Source of the DNA: Paenibacillus sp. FSL R5-0912 | GTDB lineage: Bacteria; Bacillota; Bacilli; Paenibacillales; Paenibacillaceae | Assembly (NCBI RefSeq): GCF_000758605.1 | Contig: NZ_CP009282.1 | Span: 2,666,001-2,730,000, forward strand | Direction of reading: 5' to 3' | Length of the DNA: 64,000 bases | In this document: positions 45,559 to 55,683 of the stretch, in pieces | How the letters are laid out: each line of letters starts with the position of its first letter | Numbering within the stretch: position 1 is the first letter of the stretch | Notes under the pieces: model-generated | What the model saw: the letters and a program-made list of their open reading frames with translations, nothing else | Databases searched by the model: none | Told to the model about the DNA's origin: nothing | Program-made: the position numbers and the translations under genes

Positions 45559-45564
45559 CAAGAA

Positions 45565-45599
45565 TGTGCCCGTACCGCCTATTGTGGAGTGCGGGCACA
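45565..45599 (+). other. Intercistronic hairpin between giants 2 and 3
   Basis: TGTGCCCG at 45565-45572 pairs with CGGGCACA at 45592-45599. There is little T-run (CTTTG), so it is more likely an attenuating or RNA-stabilising hairpin than a full terminator. It lies six bases after the stop of giant 2. Confidence 0.55.
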
Positions 45600-45639
45600 C
45601 TTTGCTGGGAGTTCATAATACTATTCGGGTGGTGTCAAA

Positions 45640-48600
45640 ATGGCTTTGAAGCGGAAATCAATTATAGGGTATTTAATAGCGCTGGCAGTGGTTGTCGTTG
45701 CGGCAGTTGCGGGCGGAATCATGGCTAAGGCTGATCCGCAGACCTGGGACAGCCAAGCGGATGTCAAATGGTATGTACCAACTAATGATACCTTCAAAAT
45801 TAACAATGCAAAGGAACTTGCAGGTGTTGCCAAGCTGGTCAACGAAGGCACGGGTAACGGCCTGCAAGGGAAAATCATGGAAATTACTACCAACTTGAAT
45901 CTCTCTGACTATCAGTGGGTGCCGATAGGTACGGCTGAGCATCCATTCCGGGGAACATTGATCACAGAAGGCGGGTTGATGAAGAGAATATCCGGGATGA
46001 ATGTAGTAGAGAATCTTTCATACCAGGGATTGGTAGGTAACATGGAGGGCGGTACTATAGGCGGCCTAATCTTTGACACAGGCTCCATCACTGTCACAGG
46101 TGTAACCTATGATGTATATGCAGGCTCCGCAGTAGGTAAAATGAGCGGCAGCAGCATCGTTTTCGATATTACCAACAATATCAGCATCAGCACTCACGCT
46201 TCTCCGTACCGCTCCTTCACGGGCGGAATTGTCGGAATGGGCGAAGGTATGATCTCTAACTCTATCAACAACGGAACCATTACAGCGCAAGGCTCAGCTG
46301 ATATCGGCGGGATCCTGGGCTATGGCACATCCAGAGGCATCATCATCAAAAAAGTGGTCAATAATGGAGCAATTCTCGCACAAGGTACTGACAGTGCCGT
46401 TCTCACCGCAGGCGGGATTGCAGGTCATACTACAGGACCGCTTAGTCTGAGTGATGAAGACACTCCAATCATCAATAATGCTTCTGTCACCATCGCTGGC
46501 GGAAACCAGGTTGTGGCAGGCGGAATTGCCGGTAAAGTGGGCAATACCGTAGTATTCTCTAACATGACTACCAACAAGGGTGCAGTTACGATTAATGCAC
46601 CTGCAGCAGAAGGCTCGGCAGCCGGGGCACTGGTGGGTGCGACAGGAACGGTAGTCAGTCCGGAGGTTGGGATTACGTTCGTAAATACCGCTCCGGTTGT
46701 CAATAACGGCGGGAAGAATGTATACACAGGAGGAGTTGCCGGTTACACCGTTAGCAAATTCACCTGGACACATGCTTACATCAACACGCAGCCGATTACA
46801 GCTACAGGTACACAAAATGTATTTACTGGCGGATTTGTAGGATATGCTGCAGGCGGACTGGTAACGAGCAACGCCACAGCAGCAGCGTTTGAGAATACAG
46901 CGCTTATCTCTGTTAACGGGGGAACCGCAGTATACACCGGTGGGATTGCGGGTTATGATGCCGGCGGGAATATGAGCCAGGCTTCCTCCAAAGGTGCTCT
47001 GAATGTAAAAGGTACAGCGGATGTATACACCGGCGGTATCGTAGGGTATGAAGCCGGCGGAATGATTACATCCTCAGTAACCGGCAAAACCGCAGACGAT
47101 CTTCTGGCGATAACTTCAGATGGCACGACCGGGGGAATCGCCGGCTATCTGGAAGGTACCTTGAATGATTCTTCTGTTAAATATGCAACACTGCAGGTAA
47201 CTTCTGCAGGCGGGGTTGCCGGCGGAATTGCCGGCAACGCGCAAGGAACCATGAACAACATCACTGCCGGAGATGCTTCCTCGGCAAGCTACAGCACGTT
47301 AATTCTGAAAGCTGTGGTGGCCGCTCCGGGAGACGGCCAGGATAACATCACGTTCGGCGGACTTGTAGGCGTGAACACTAAGCCTCTGGTTCTGACTGAC
47401 GGTAAGGTTGCCCGGATCAGCTTCCTGAATGAAGCCGGCACAAGCGGATATACCATCGGCGGCGCAGCCGGTAAGCTTACTGCGGATGCGGTAATCGGCA
47501 CTGTCGCCGTGCCTGCGGAAGTACAGGATTTGCTGGTTGAACTGAAGGCCGACAAGGTCAGCTTCGGCGGTGGCGCAGGGAATAACTCGGCTGCCCAGTT
47601 CAACGGACACACGAGCCGTACTGAAATCAAGGCTACAGGTGCTTCGGTAAAAGCTGGCGGAATGTTCGGTGAGAACCATTCGGCAGCAGCGGCTCCGTTC
47701 AATCATGCGGAGAATGTAGTCATCACTTCAACGGGTGCGGATAACGTGCTCGGCGGGAATACCGGTCTCAATACCGGTCAACTGGTTAATGCTACAGTTA
47801 CCCAGCTGTCTATTGAGGCGAATGGTGTACGTGCTGAAGCCGGCGGGATTGCCGGACATTCGGAAGGACCGGCAGCTCCTGCTGACCGGGCGGGAATGAA
47901 GTCAGCTGTGCTGAATGTTCCCGGGTATGACCCGATGATTACGCTGACAGCCGTGGAATCCAAAGCGGGAGCAATCGTAGGGGCTGCGAAAACTACGGAT
48001 ATTAATAATCCGGAAGTGAACGCAGCGGATGACGCGCAGGCGTTCATTCAAGCGCAGGCAGCTAAACCGTCTGTCGGCGGCTTGGCGGGCACACTTGAGA
48101 ACAGCGTTATCTACAGTGACAGCAAACTAGTGAATTTGGAAAATATGTTGATTCTGGTGGCGCCAGCCGCTACAGATGCCTATATTGGCGGTATTGTCGG
48201 CTACAATGATGCCTCCAAGCTTGACCGTCTGGTAGGTACAACGGTAAATCTGACGATTAATGCACCACGCGCTACTGCCGGGGGGGTTGCAGGGTACAAT
48301 CACGGTAGTTCTTCAGGGATTATTGTGAACAGTTATATAAGTGCTCTGAATCTGAAGGCTAACGCCGGAGCGGTTTCATCTTATATCGGGGGGATTGTGG
48401 GCTTGAATGATGCCCAGACGATTGATCCTGTATTGAATCCGGCCACAGCGGTTAGTACGATTCAGAATACGCGTACACTCGGTACGGTATCCGCTGTTTC
48501 ACCTACTTCAATCGTGGGCGGGATGGTCGGTGAGAACCGCACTCTGATTGCCAATAACAGCATTACTGATAAGATCACAGTAATCTCCAGAGGCAATTCT

Positions 48601-51600
48601 TCTATCATCGGCGGTTTGGCCGGGGTGAACACGGCAACAGGAACTCTCTATTATACGTATTCCAATGCCAACTTGACCATCGAGGGTGTAGGCACCCTGG
48701 GTGGCGGACTGGTAGGTGAGAATGCAGGGGCAGTTCTCGGCTCCTATGTAGATATCGACGTTACAGGCAATGCAACAGGAACAGCAAGCGGATCGGTCTA
48801 CCTGGGCGGGCTGATCGGCAGAAACACAGCCGGTACGGTGGAGCAATCTTATACCTCCTCCAAGGTTACGGCAAACGGTGTATATACGAATGTCGGCGGT
48901 CTGGTCGGGGAACACTCCGGCGGTACCATCAAGAACTCTTATGTAGCCAAAAGTGTAGCAGCTGCCAAAGCCAATTCTTACGTTGGCGGCTTCATCGGCA
49001 GAATAACTAACGGTAAAGTGAACAATGTATACTCGGCGGCGCAAGTTACTGCTGGTTCGGGCGCTTATGCCGGCGGCTTCGCCGGACGGTATGACAATGC
49101 AAGCAAAGAGCTGCTCTACAAGTCTTATTACATTAAAGATGAAGCGCTCAACATCAACTCTGACCTGCCAGATTTCGCAGAGGGCAATCACCGCTGGCTG
49201 AATGTGCATGTGCGGCTGACTACGATCCTCTCCGAAACGCTGAAGGATAGAACGGTCTTCCCTGGCTTGTCAGGCTGGGACTTTGAAGGCGCGTGGAAAT
49301 ACGGCTCGCTAAACGCAGTTTACCAGTATCCTGAAGTAAACCGTGCAGCGAATACCGGTGGTGATATCGGTAATGATGTCAATGCCAATATCAACTGGTA
49401 CATGAAGGATAAGGATGCTATCAGCTTCCAGATTACTACGGAAGCAGAGCTTGCCGGTCTGGCAGCGATTGTCAACGGCACGATTGCCGGTGCGGACAAA
49501 TTCGACTTCACGGACAGAACGGTGACGATCATGAATCCGATCCATATCCAGTCCAAGCAGTGGGTTCCGATCGGCAACAAGGTAATCAATCCTTTTGAAG
49601 GAACCTTCGAAGGAAACAATCACTTGATCGATGGCTTAACCTTGCAGCCGGTGTACACTCATTCCGGATTGTTCGGAGTCATTGGTACGAAGGCGATCGT
49701 TCAGAATATCAATCTGGAGCCGCTCTCTGTTGCGGGCAACCAGTACACCGGAGTCCTTGCCGGGATGAACCTGGGTACAGTGAACAATGTGGACCTTAAG
49801 CTGCTTGGCGGCGTGAAGGTCAGCGGCGGAATTGTCGGGGGGATGATCGGCAGCAACTCAGGCAGTATCACCGGACTCCACCTTACGCTGGACGGCGGAA
49901 GCCGGATTGAGACGGTTGCTGACCACGGCGTTGCCGGTGGATTAATCGGTGAGAATACAGCAGATTTCACAACCGGGACTTATACCATTAAGGATATAGA
50001 CGGAAGCACAGGCAGCGCTGCTGACCATGCGATTGTCGGCGGGCTTATCGGAGTCCAGACGGGTGATGTAACAGGTCTTGAGCATGAAGTGAATTCACGT
50101 TACCGGGTTTCGGCTACGGGAATGGAATCCACTGTCGGCGGACTCATTGGCCAATTCACCTCGGGCCAGGCGAAGGATATTACGCTGTCCTTCGCTGACG
50201 GAACGCTTGAAGCACGCGGACTCGGCTCGATTCTCGGCGGCATCATCGGCCAATCGGATGCCGGAAACAGCATCAGCAATATCACAGTGACAGGCTTCGG
50301 AAGCGGTGTGCAGTTGACCGCCAACGGTACTGCCGGTGGTGTTGTGGGCGTTAAAGAAGGCAAGCTGGGCGGAATGTTGGCCCGGTCCATTGACCCAGGA
50401 AACAGCTTTGACATTGAACATGCAGCAGTTGAAGGCGTGAAGCTGTCTACTGCGGGTGACAGCCTGAAGGCTGTTATCGGGGGGATTGCCGGATCGGCTG
50501 TCCATACGGCGATCCATGATGTCCGGTTCAATGCTTCTTTGCAGGCCGCAGGTGAAGCCATCACTGCCGGAGGTATCCTGGGAGAGAGTGTGAATTCTAT
50601 CCTGTACCATGCGGATGCATCACCTGATCTTCAGGTTGCAGCGAAGAACGGCGATGCAGTAGTCGGCGGGATTGCCGGAATGGTCTCTGCGGATGATATC
50701 GACCAGGGCTTTGATTTCGGCAAAGCCTATCCGCTGTACAGCGGCATTTACATTGCCAAAGTTCAAAGCGGCAAGATAACGGTCACTGGAGCAGACAATA
50801 GTGCTGATCTCTATGTGGGCGGTGTGGCAGGCAAGAACGACAATGCCTCAATTTATAGTTCAGAGGTTGCTTCCGGGCTGAATGTAACCGGCGGCAACAC
50901 GGTGAATGCAGGCGGAGTTGCTGGATACAGCAGCGGTATCATTGTAGATACCATCGTGAAGACCGGTCTGCATGCGGATACCAGCAGAGTGTATAATACC
51001 GGCGGGCTGGTCGGCTGGGGATCAGGCGGCGAAATTCATTACAGCAAGGTGATCGCCGGATCTGGACAAGCTTTGACGGTTGGCACAGCGTTAACACTGG
51101 GTCAATCTGTACCGGCGACACATGCCGGCGGGGTAATCGGTATGGGGGATACTGTAAAAATTACGTATACCCATACGGATATTCCGGTACAAATCACTGA
51201 TACCAATCAGGACAATACCATCTATGCGGGCGGCTTTGCCGGACTTCTGGGTGATAACGGTACGCTTGCAGGACAAATTCAGAAATCCTATGCAGCAGGC
51301 AAGCAGAATGTCAGCGGCAGATTAGGCTCTTATGTCGGCGGCTTCGCAGGTTCAGTAGATCATTATTCGATTTCGGACTCTTATGCTTCCGGTGATATCA
51401 GCAATACCGGCTTCGACACACGTAGCGGCGGTTTCGCAGCAGCGGTGGAGAGAAGCGGCAGCATCAGCAATTCTTACGCATTGCAGAACAAGATTTCTAC
51501 AGTCGGAGTGAAGTCTTCGACCCGTTCTTACAATGGTGGCTTTGCCGGATATAATGACGGGACTCTGACAGGCGTCTATGCCAATGTTCCGGAGATTTCC

Positions 51601-54357
51601 GTTAATGTAGCAGGCAATAACGTCTCTACAGGCGCACTGGTCGGCTATAACTTCCGGGACGGCAAAATTTCCGGTTCGTCGTATACGACAGGTACGCTGA
51701 CGTCAGGACTGAAGGCTATAGGCCACAATGCAGGTGCGGCAGCTGGCGCTGTGAGTTCAGCAGCGGTTAATCCGCTCAGCTCAGGCACATGGATTATGGA
51801 TTATGATACCTCCTTCCTGAACGATCTGACAGACGGAACAATCACGGTCCAGACTCCGCTGCAGCTCTCGGGTGCAGTCATGTTCTATAACGAGACAGGT
51901 CTGAATTATTACAAGCTGTTCAATAGAACAGCTGACGACAAACCGGAGCTGATAACCATCCTGCTTGGGGCGGACATTAATCTTGCCGGAAGCACTTGGA
52001 CCGCTTTCGACAGCTTTAAGGGAGTATTTGACGGTCAAGGCCATACGATTAGCGGACTTTCACTGAATACCTCAGAGCAGCAGACAGCTGGATTCATTAA
52101 AGAAAACCACGGTCAGCTTCTGAATGTTAACTTTACCGGAGCGGAAATTTCCGGCGCAGTGAATTCCGGGATTGCTGCAGGGATCAATTACGCAGATGCA
52201 GTAATTCGCAAGGTTAACGTCAGTGGTTCTGTAGCTGGCAGTGCCACAGCAGGCGGAGCTGCAGGTGTGAATCAAGGACTCATTGAGAAGGCAGCTAATG
52301 ACGGAGTTACTCTTTCGGGACAAGGCCGTAAAGGTGGAATTGCCGGACGCAACGCCGGATTGATTCACCAGGCAGTGTCCAAAGGCAATATTGATGTTAC
52401 TGCCACACTGGCAACCGGCGGCATCGCCGGCGAGAACAGTGCGGAAGGCATAATTACCGAATCGATGTCCTATAGTGATATTCATGTGGCTTCAGCCCAG
52501 GCCATAGCCGGAGGAATCAGCGGTCTGAACGCGGGAGAGATCAAGAACAGCTATTCTGCCGGGACTATTTACGCAGAAGGAATGTCTACAGCATGGGCAG
52601 GCGGTATCGCCGGTCTGGCGGAGAGCGGAGCGATTACTTCTTCCCTGAATACCGGAGAAGTGAAAGCTGGAGTGAAAGGCAAAATCCTTCCGCTGCAGGC
52701 CTTCTTCGGAGGGATTGCCGGACAGAAGTCAGATCATGCAACCATCAGCCAATCCTTGTTCAACAGACAAATGCTGAAGAATAATATTGCGTTCTACAAT
52801 CTGGCTGGTCAAGCAGTAGCTGGCAACAGCAGTAGTGCAATGGGGCTGCTTGGCACAGAACTGACCCGCAAGAATCTACCTGCTGGTCTGGATGCCGGAA
52901 TCTGGACAGCACAGAACACATTCTATCCGGTACTTCTGGCCTTTAACGGAACAGACGAAGGAACTCTTGCTTCTGCGGCTGTAATACTGAACCCGCAGGA
53001 TCTGATTAATCGTGTAGGTTCGGGATTCAGCTTGAGCGGCAGCGGAGCCCTGGTATGGAGTGCAGATCCGTCCAAGGCTGATGTGAACGGGGCTGCAGGA
53101 AGCTTGAAACAGGGGGGCAGTGCAGTACTGAAGGCAACAGCCGGAGGACAGAGCAGAAGCATTACAGTTAATGCGGCTGCACTGCAATACCCGGGCTCGG
53201 CAGTTGTACCAACTGCAACATCTGAGGATAAGAATTTCACCAGTGAAGTGAAGGTGGAACTTGCAACAGGCGAGCAGGGAGGAAGTATCTACTATACACT
53301 GGACGGTACGAATCCTACCGAAGCATCAATGCTGTACAACGGAGCTATCGTTCTTAAGAGCACTTCGACGGTTAAAGCTATCACTATTGTACCAGGCAAG
53401 GAATACAGTCCGGCTGCAACCTGGACCTGGACGCTTGTAGTACCTAATCCTGGACCTGGTTCTGGTCCAGGCTCCGGGGGTCCTGGACCTGTTGTTCCGG
53501 CTCCGAGTCCAACACCTAAGCCAGCAACCCCAGTGATTACGGCTATTGCAGGCGGATCGACAGTGAATGGAGACAGTGAAGCTCCAGTCAAAATCACCAA
53601 GAACAGCAAGCTGAAGCTTACAGCTCCAGAAGGGCAGACGATCTACTATACAACGGACGGAAGCACACCGACATTAAACAGCATGAAATACACCGGTGAG
53701 CTGTTGATTACCAAGACCATGACGATCAAAGCGACCACAGATAAGGACGATACTGTCACTACCATCGAGTATGTGGTGGAGAATGCCAAGTACAGCCTGA
53801 AGAGCAATGCTGGAGAAATTAAGTACATTGCTGCTTATCCGAATGGGTTGTTTATGCCAAATGCAGCCATTACCAGATATGAGCTGATCCAATCCCTTGC
53901 TCCGCTGCTGGATATGGAAGAGGTGAATGTAGGAAACCTGTTCAATGATGTAAGTGCAGGCAACGAGGCTTTGACCGGATTCTTCGCTTCGGCAGGAATT
54001 ATTGAAGGTTATCCGGACGGCGGCTTCGGCGGAGCGAAGGGCTTGACGCGAGCCGAGTTCTCCAAGATCATGACTACAGTGCTGAAGCTGGACGTTACAG
54101 ATACCGGAGTTACGAAGCAGTCGGATCTGAAGGGCCACTGGTCAGAGAATTATGTGAATGCCCTGTCCAAAGCAGGTTATGTACAAGGCTTCCCTGACGG
54201 CACATTTAAACCGGGATCACCGATTACCCGTGCTCAGGCTGTAGTGCTGATCAACCGGATTGCCGGTACGAAGAAGTTGACTGTAACAGCAGTACGCTTC
54301 AAGGATCTTCAGGCAACCCACTGGGCTTACAAAGATATCATGTCGGTTGTGCAATAA
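45640..54357 (+). CDS. Giant S-layer-anchored GLUG-repeat protein 3
   Basis: About 2905 residues from ATG 45640, after GGGTGGTG at 45625-45632. The N terminus is a signal or anchor segment (residues 8-28, YLIALAVVVVAAVAGG). Then come three modules, each opened by a cap of the form ELAGLA...QWVPIG...F.GTF.G (about residues 45-115, 1245-1345, 2050-2150) and each continuing as many GLUG-type repeats (GGIAGYNDGS-like), which form a right-handed beta-helix. Next are a CHB_HEX_C-like domain (about 2528-2600), a Pro/Gly/Ser linker, a second such domain (2640-2717) and three SLH domains, ending with the short ATHWAYKDIMSV lead-out. GLUG proteins are surface adhesins in the few known cases. Length is exceptional. 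Confidence 0.85.
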   Translation: MALKRKSIIGYLIALAVVVVAAVAGGIMAKADPQTWDSQADVKWYVPTNDTFKINNAKELAGVAKLVNEGTGNGLQGKIMEITTNLNLSDYQWVPIGTAEHPFRGTLITEGGLMKRISGMNVVENLSYQGLVGNMEGGTIGGLIFDTGSITVTGVTYDVYAGSAVGKMSGSSIVFDITNNISISTHASPYRSFTGGIVGMGEGMISNSINNGTITAQGSADIGGILGYGTSRGIIIKKVVNNGAILAQGTDSAVLTAGGIAGHTTGPLSLSDEDTPIINNASVTIAGGNQVVAGGIAGKVGNTVVFSNMTTNKGAVTINAPAAEGSAAGALVGATGTVVSPEVGITFVNTAPVVNNGGKNVYTGGVAGYTVSKFTWTHAYINTQPITATGTQNVFTGGFVGYAAGGLVTSNATAAAFENTALISVNGGTAVYTGGIAGYDAGGNMSQASSKGALNVKGTADVYTGGIVGYEAGGMITSSVTGKTADDLLAITSDGTTGGIAGYLEGTLNDSSVKYATLQVTSAGGVAGGIAGNAQGTMNNITAGDASSASYSTLILKAVVAAPGDGQDNITFGGLVGVNTKPLVLTDGKVARISFLNEAGTSGYTIGGAAGKLTADAVIGTVAVPAEVQDLLVELKADKVSFGGGAGNNSAAQFNGHTSRTEIKATGASVKAGGMFGENHSAAAAPFNHAENVVITSTGADNVLGGNTGLNTGQLVNATVTQLSIEANGVRAEAGGIAGHSEGPAAPADRAGMKSAVLNVPGYDPMITLTAVESKAGAIVGAAKTTDINNPEVNAADDAQAFIQAQAAKPSVGGLAGTLENSVIYSDSKLVNLENMLILVAPAATDAYIGGIVGYNDASKLDRLVGTTVNLTINAPRATAGGVAGYNHGSSSGIIVNSYISALNLKANAGAVSSYIGGIVGLNDAQTIDPVLNPATAVSTIQNTRTLGTVSAVSPTSIVGGMVGENRTLIANNSITDKITVISRGNSSIIGGLAGVNTATGTLYYTYSNANLTIEGVGTLGGGLVGENAGAVLGSYVDIDVTGNATGTASGSVYLGGLIGRNTAGTVEQSYTSSKVTANGVYTNVGGLVGEHSGGTIKNSYVAKSVAAAKANSYVGGFIGRITNGKVNNVYSAAQVTAGSGAYAGGFAGRYDNASKELLYKSYYIKDEALNINSDLPDFAEGNHRWLNVHVRLTTILSETLKDRTVFPGLSGWDFEGAWKYGSLNAVYQYPEVNRAANTGGDIGNDVNANINWYMKDKDAISFQITTEAELAGLAAIVNGTIAGADKFDFTDRTVTIMNPIHIQSKQWVPIGNKVINPFEGTFEGNNHLIDGLTLQPVYTHSGLFGVIGTKAIVQNINLEPLSVAGNQYTGVLAGMNLGTVNNVDLKLLGGVKVSGGIVGGMIGSNSGSITGLHLTLDGGSRIETVADHGVAGGLIGENTADFTTGTYTIKDIDGSTGSAADHAIVGGLIGVQTGDVTGLEHEVNSRYRVSATGMESTVGGLIGQFTSGQAKDITLSFADGTLEARGLGSILGGIIGQSDAGNSISNITVTGFGSGVQLTANGTAGGVVGVKEGKLGGMLARSIDPGNSFDIEHAAVEGVKLSTAGDSLKAVIGGIAGSAVHTAIHDVRFNASLQAAGEAITAGGILGESVNSILYHADASPDLQVAAKNGDAVVGGIAGMVSADDIDQGFDFGKAYPLYSGIYIAKVQSGKITVTGADNSADLYVGGVAGKNDNASIYSSEVASGLNVTGGNTVNAGGVAGYSSGIIVDTIVKTGLHADTSRVYNTGGLVGWGSGGEIHYSKVIAGSGQALTVGTALTLGQSVPATHAGGVIGMGDTVKITYTHTDIPVQITDTNQDNTIYAGGFAGLLGDNGTLAGQIQKSYAAGKQNVSGRLGSYVGGFAGSVDHYSISDSYASGDISNTGFDTRSGGFAAAVERSGSISNSYALQNKISTVGVKSSTRSYNGGFAGYNDGTLTGVYANVPEISVNVAGNNVSTGALVGYNFRDGKISGSSYTTGTLTSGLKAIGHNAGAAAGAVSSAAVNPLSSGTWIMDYDTSFLNDLTDGTITVQTPLQLSGAVMFYNETGLNYYKLFNRTADDKPELITILLGADINLAGSTWTAFDSFKGVFDGQGHTISGLSLNTSEQQTAGFIKENHGQLLNVNFTGAEISGAVNSGIAAGINYADAVIRKVNVSGSVAGSATAGGAAGVNQGLIEKAANDGVTLSGQGRKGGIAGRNAGLIHQAVSKGNIDVTATLATGGIAGENSAEGIITESMSYSDIHVASAQAIAGGISGLNAGEIKNSYSAGTIYAEGMSTAWAGGIAGLAESGAITSSLNTGEVKAGVKGKILPLQAFFGGIAGQKSDHATISQSLFNRQMLKNNIAFYNLAGQAVAGNSSSAMGLLGTELTRKNLPAGLDAGIWTAQNTFYPVLLAFNGTDEGTLASAAVILNPQDLINRVGSGFSLSGSGALVWSADPSKADVNGAAGSLKQGGSAVLKATAGGQSRSITVNAAALQYPGSAVVPTATSEDKNFTSEVKVELATGEQGGSIYYTLDGTNPTEASMLYNGAIVLKSTSTVKAITIVPGKEYSPAATWTWTLVVPNPGPGSGPGSGGPGPVVPAPSPTPKPATPVITAIAGGSTVNGDSEAPVKITKNSKLKLTAPEGQTIYYTTDGSTPTLNSMKYTGELLITKTMTIKATTDKDDTVTTIEYVVENAKYSLKSNAGEIKYIAAYPNGLFMPNAAITRYELIQSLAPLLDMEEVNVGNLFNDVSAGNEALTGFFASAGIIEGYPDGGFGGAKGLTRAEFSKIMTTVLKLDVTDTGVTKQSDLKGHWSENYVNALSKAGYVQGFPDGTFKPGSPITRAQAVVLINRIAGTKKLTVTAVRFKDLQATHWAYKDIMSVVQ

Positions 54358-54388
54358 TTTGTAATTCTTTTATGAAGGAGATTGGCGG

Positions 54389-55078
54389 ATGAAATCAAAA
54401 CTGCTTGCCGTAAGCCTGATCTTCTCATTGATCTCGGCAGTGCTCTTCTATTCAGGCACTACGAGCGCCGATACACCAAGTGTGTATAACGCTGAACAGA
54501 GCTACGGAATTGCGAATGAAGCCATGTTCTATCTGCGGGTACTCAAAAGTGACGGCACCGCAAGTTCCACGGGGACAGGAATTATCCTGTCTCCGGCCGG
54601 AACAGCGGCAACGGCGTATCACGTGGTCAAAGGTGCGGAGCGGATGGAAGGGGTGATGGCGGATGGTAGTATTATCAGTCCGATCAAAGTCACGAAATTC
54701 GATGAGCTTAAGGATGTGGCTGTTCTTGAATTGCCAAGTCCTGCTGCTATGAAGCAGAAGGGCAATGCGTATGCTTATCTTCCGCTGCGTAAGGACGTCC
54801 TGAAGCATGGAGAAGCTGTATTCGCACTGGGCTATCCGCTTAAGAATACAGCGATTATCACCGAGGGGATTGTCAACACGCCTGCTGCGGCGATCAATGG
54901 AAGAAGCCGGATTCTGACTTCGGCCCAGGTGGCAAGCGGGATGTCCGGAGGACCACTGCTGGATACGCATGGCCAGCTTGCCGGAATTATCTCCGGTTCG
55001 CTGCGGACCATGAACAACATTCATCTGGTTGTAAATATGGAGGATCTGCGCAGCCTGCTGCCGGCAACCTTCAAGTAG
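54389..55078 (+). CDS. Secreted trypsin-like serine protease
   Basis: 229 residues. A signal peptide covers residues 1-27 (ends TTSADT). The chymotrypsin-type catalytic triad is complete: His78 in TAYHVV, Asp109 in ELKDVAVLEL, and Ser186 in ASGMSGGPL. No PDZ or membrane domain is present, so it is shorter than HtrA. AAGGAG at 54374-54379 gives a good start, 32 bases after the giant 3 stop, without a terminator between. It probably acts on the surface proteins of the same cluster, processing or shedding them; this is inference from position only. Confidence 0.88.
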   Translation: MKSKLLAVSLIFSLISAVLFYSGTTSADTPSVYNAEQSYGIANEAMFYLRVLKSDGTASSTGTGIILSPAGTAATAYHVVKGAERMEGVMADGSIISPIKVTKFDELKDVAVLELPSPAAMKQKGNAYAYLPLRKDVLKHGEAVFALGYPLKNTAIITEGIVNTPAAAINGRSRILTSAQVASGMSGGPLLDTHGQLAGIISGSLRTMNNIHLVVNMEDLRSLLPATFK

Positions 55079-55136
55079 AGTTCATTTCAGAAGCAGCTCA
55101 GACAACAATGAAGGCTGCAAAATAAGAATAACAATG

Positions 55137-55182
55137 GCTGTCCTCTGACGTTTGGAGCAAACGGGGGACAGCACTTTTTTTA
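55137..55182 (+). terminator. Strong terminator of the giant-protein cluster
   Basis: GCTGTCC at 55137-55143 pairs with GGACAGC at 55166-55172, with an inner CGTTT/AAACG stem, then ACTTTTTTT. It follows the protease by 59 bases. Confidence 0.88.
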
Positions 55183-55238
55183 GAAGCCTGTACCGATAGA
55201 CTGCGTAATTCACCCGTCCGGAAGGAGGAGGAACCCGA

Positions 55239-55601
55239 GTGATTAAGGCATTTCTGCTGGATATGAACCAGAAGGATCTTTATAAGCTGTCTTCCATGCT
55301 GCAGCATACAGGTAAAGTGAATGTAATTGGCATGTCAGCCTATCCCGAGAACGTCGTGGACAAAATTGTTCTGCTGCAGCCGGATGTGCTGTTTCTGGAT
55401 CTTCAGCTGCCCGGCCAGCAAGGAATAATTGTAGCCGAACGGGTAAAAAAGAAGCTGCCTGATATTCAAATTGTGATTGTCACCGAGAGCAAACAGCATG
55501 CCCTATGGGCCTTCGACCAAGACATTGTGGATTATATGCTGAAGCCGCTGGAGGAGGTCCGGCTGGGCCAGTCACTCGAGCGGCTGCATAAGGGAAGCTG
55601 A
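55239..55601 (+). CDS. Stand-alone receiver-domain protein
   Basis: 120 residues, only a CheY-type receiver. The phosphoacceptor is in VLFLDLQLPG (residue 54), the Thr/Ser site in VIVTES, and the Lys in LKPLEEV. Only one acid is visible at the usual N-terminal acid pair (FLLDMN), a small deviation. There is no output domain, so it would act by protein contact. GTG 55239 follows GGAGGAG. No kinase gene is adjacent; it sits behind the terminator of the giant-protein cluster and before patB. Confidence 0.86.
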   Translation: MIKAFLLDMNQKDLYKLSSMLQHTGKVNVIGMSAYPENVVDKIVLLQPDVLFLDLQLPGQQGIIVAERVKKKLPDIQIVIVTESKQHALWAFDQDIVDYMLKPLEEVRLGQSLERLHKGS

Positions 55602-55683
55602 AGCGCCAGACTGAATCAGGATGCCGGAAGACTCTCTCCATGTTACAATAAACGGACAAGCAGAAAGGATGGGGTGATTTTAG

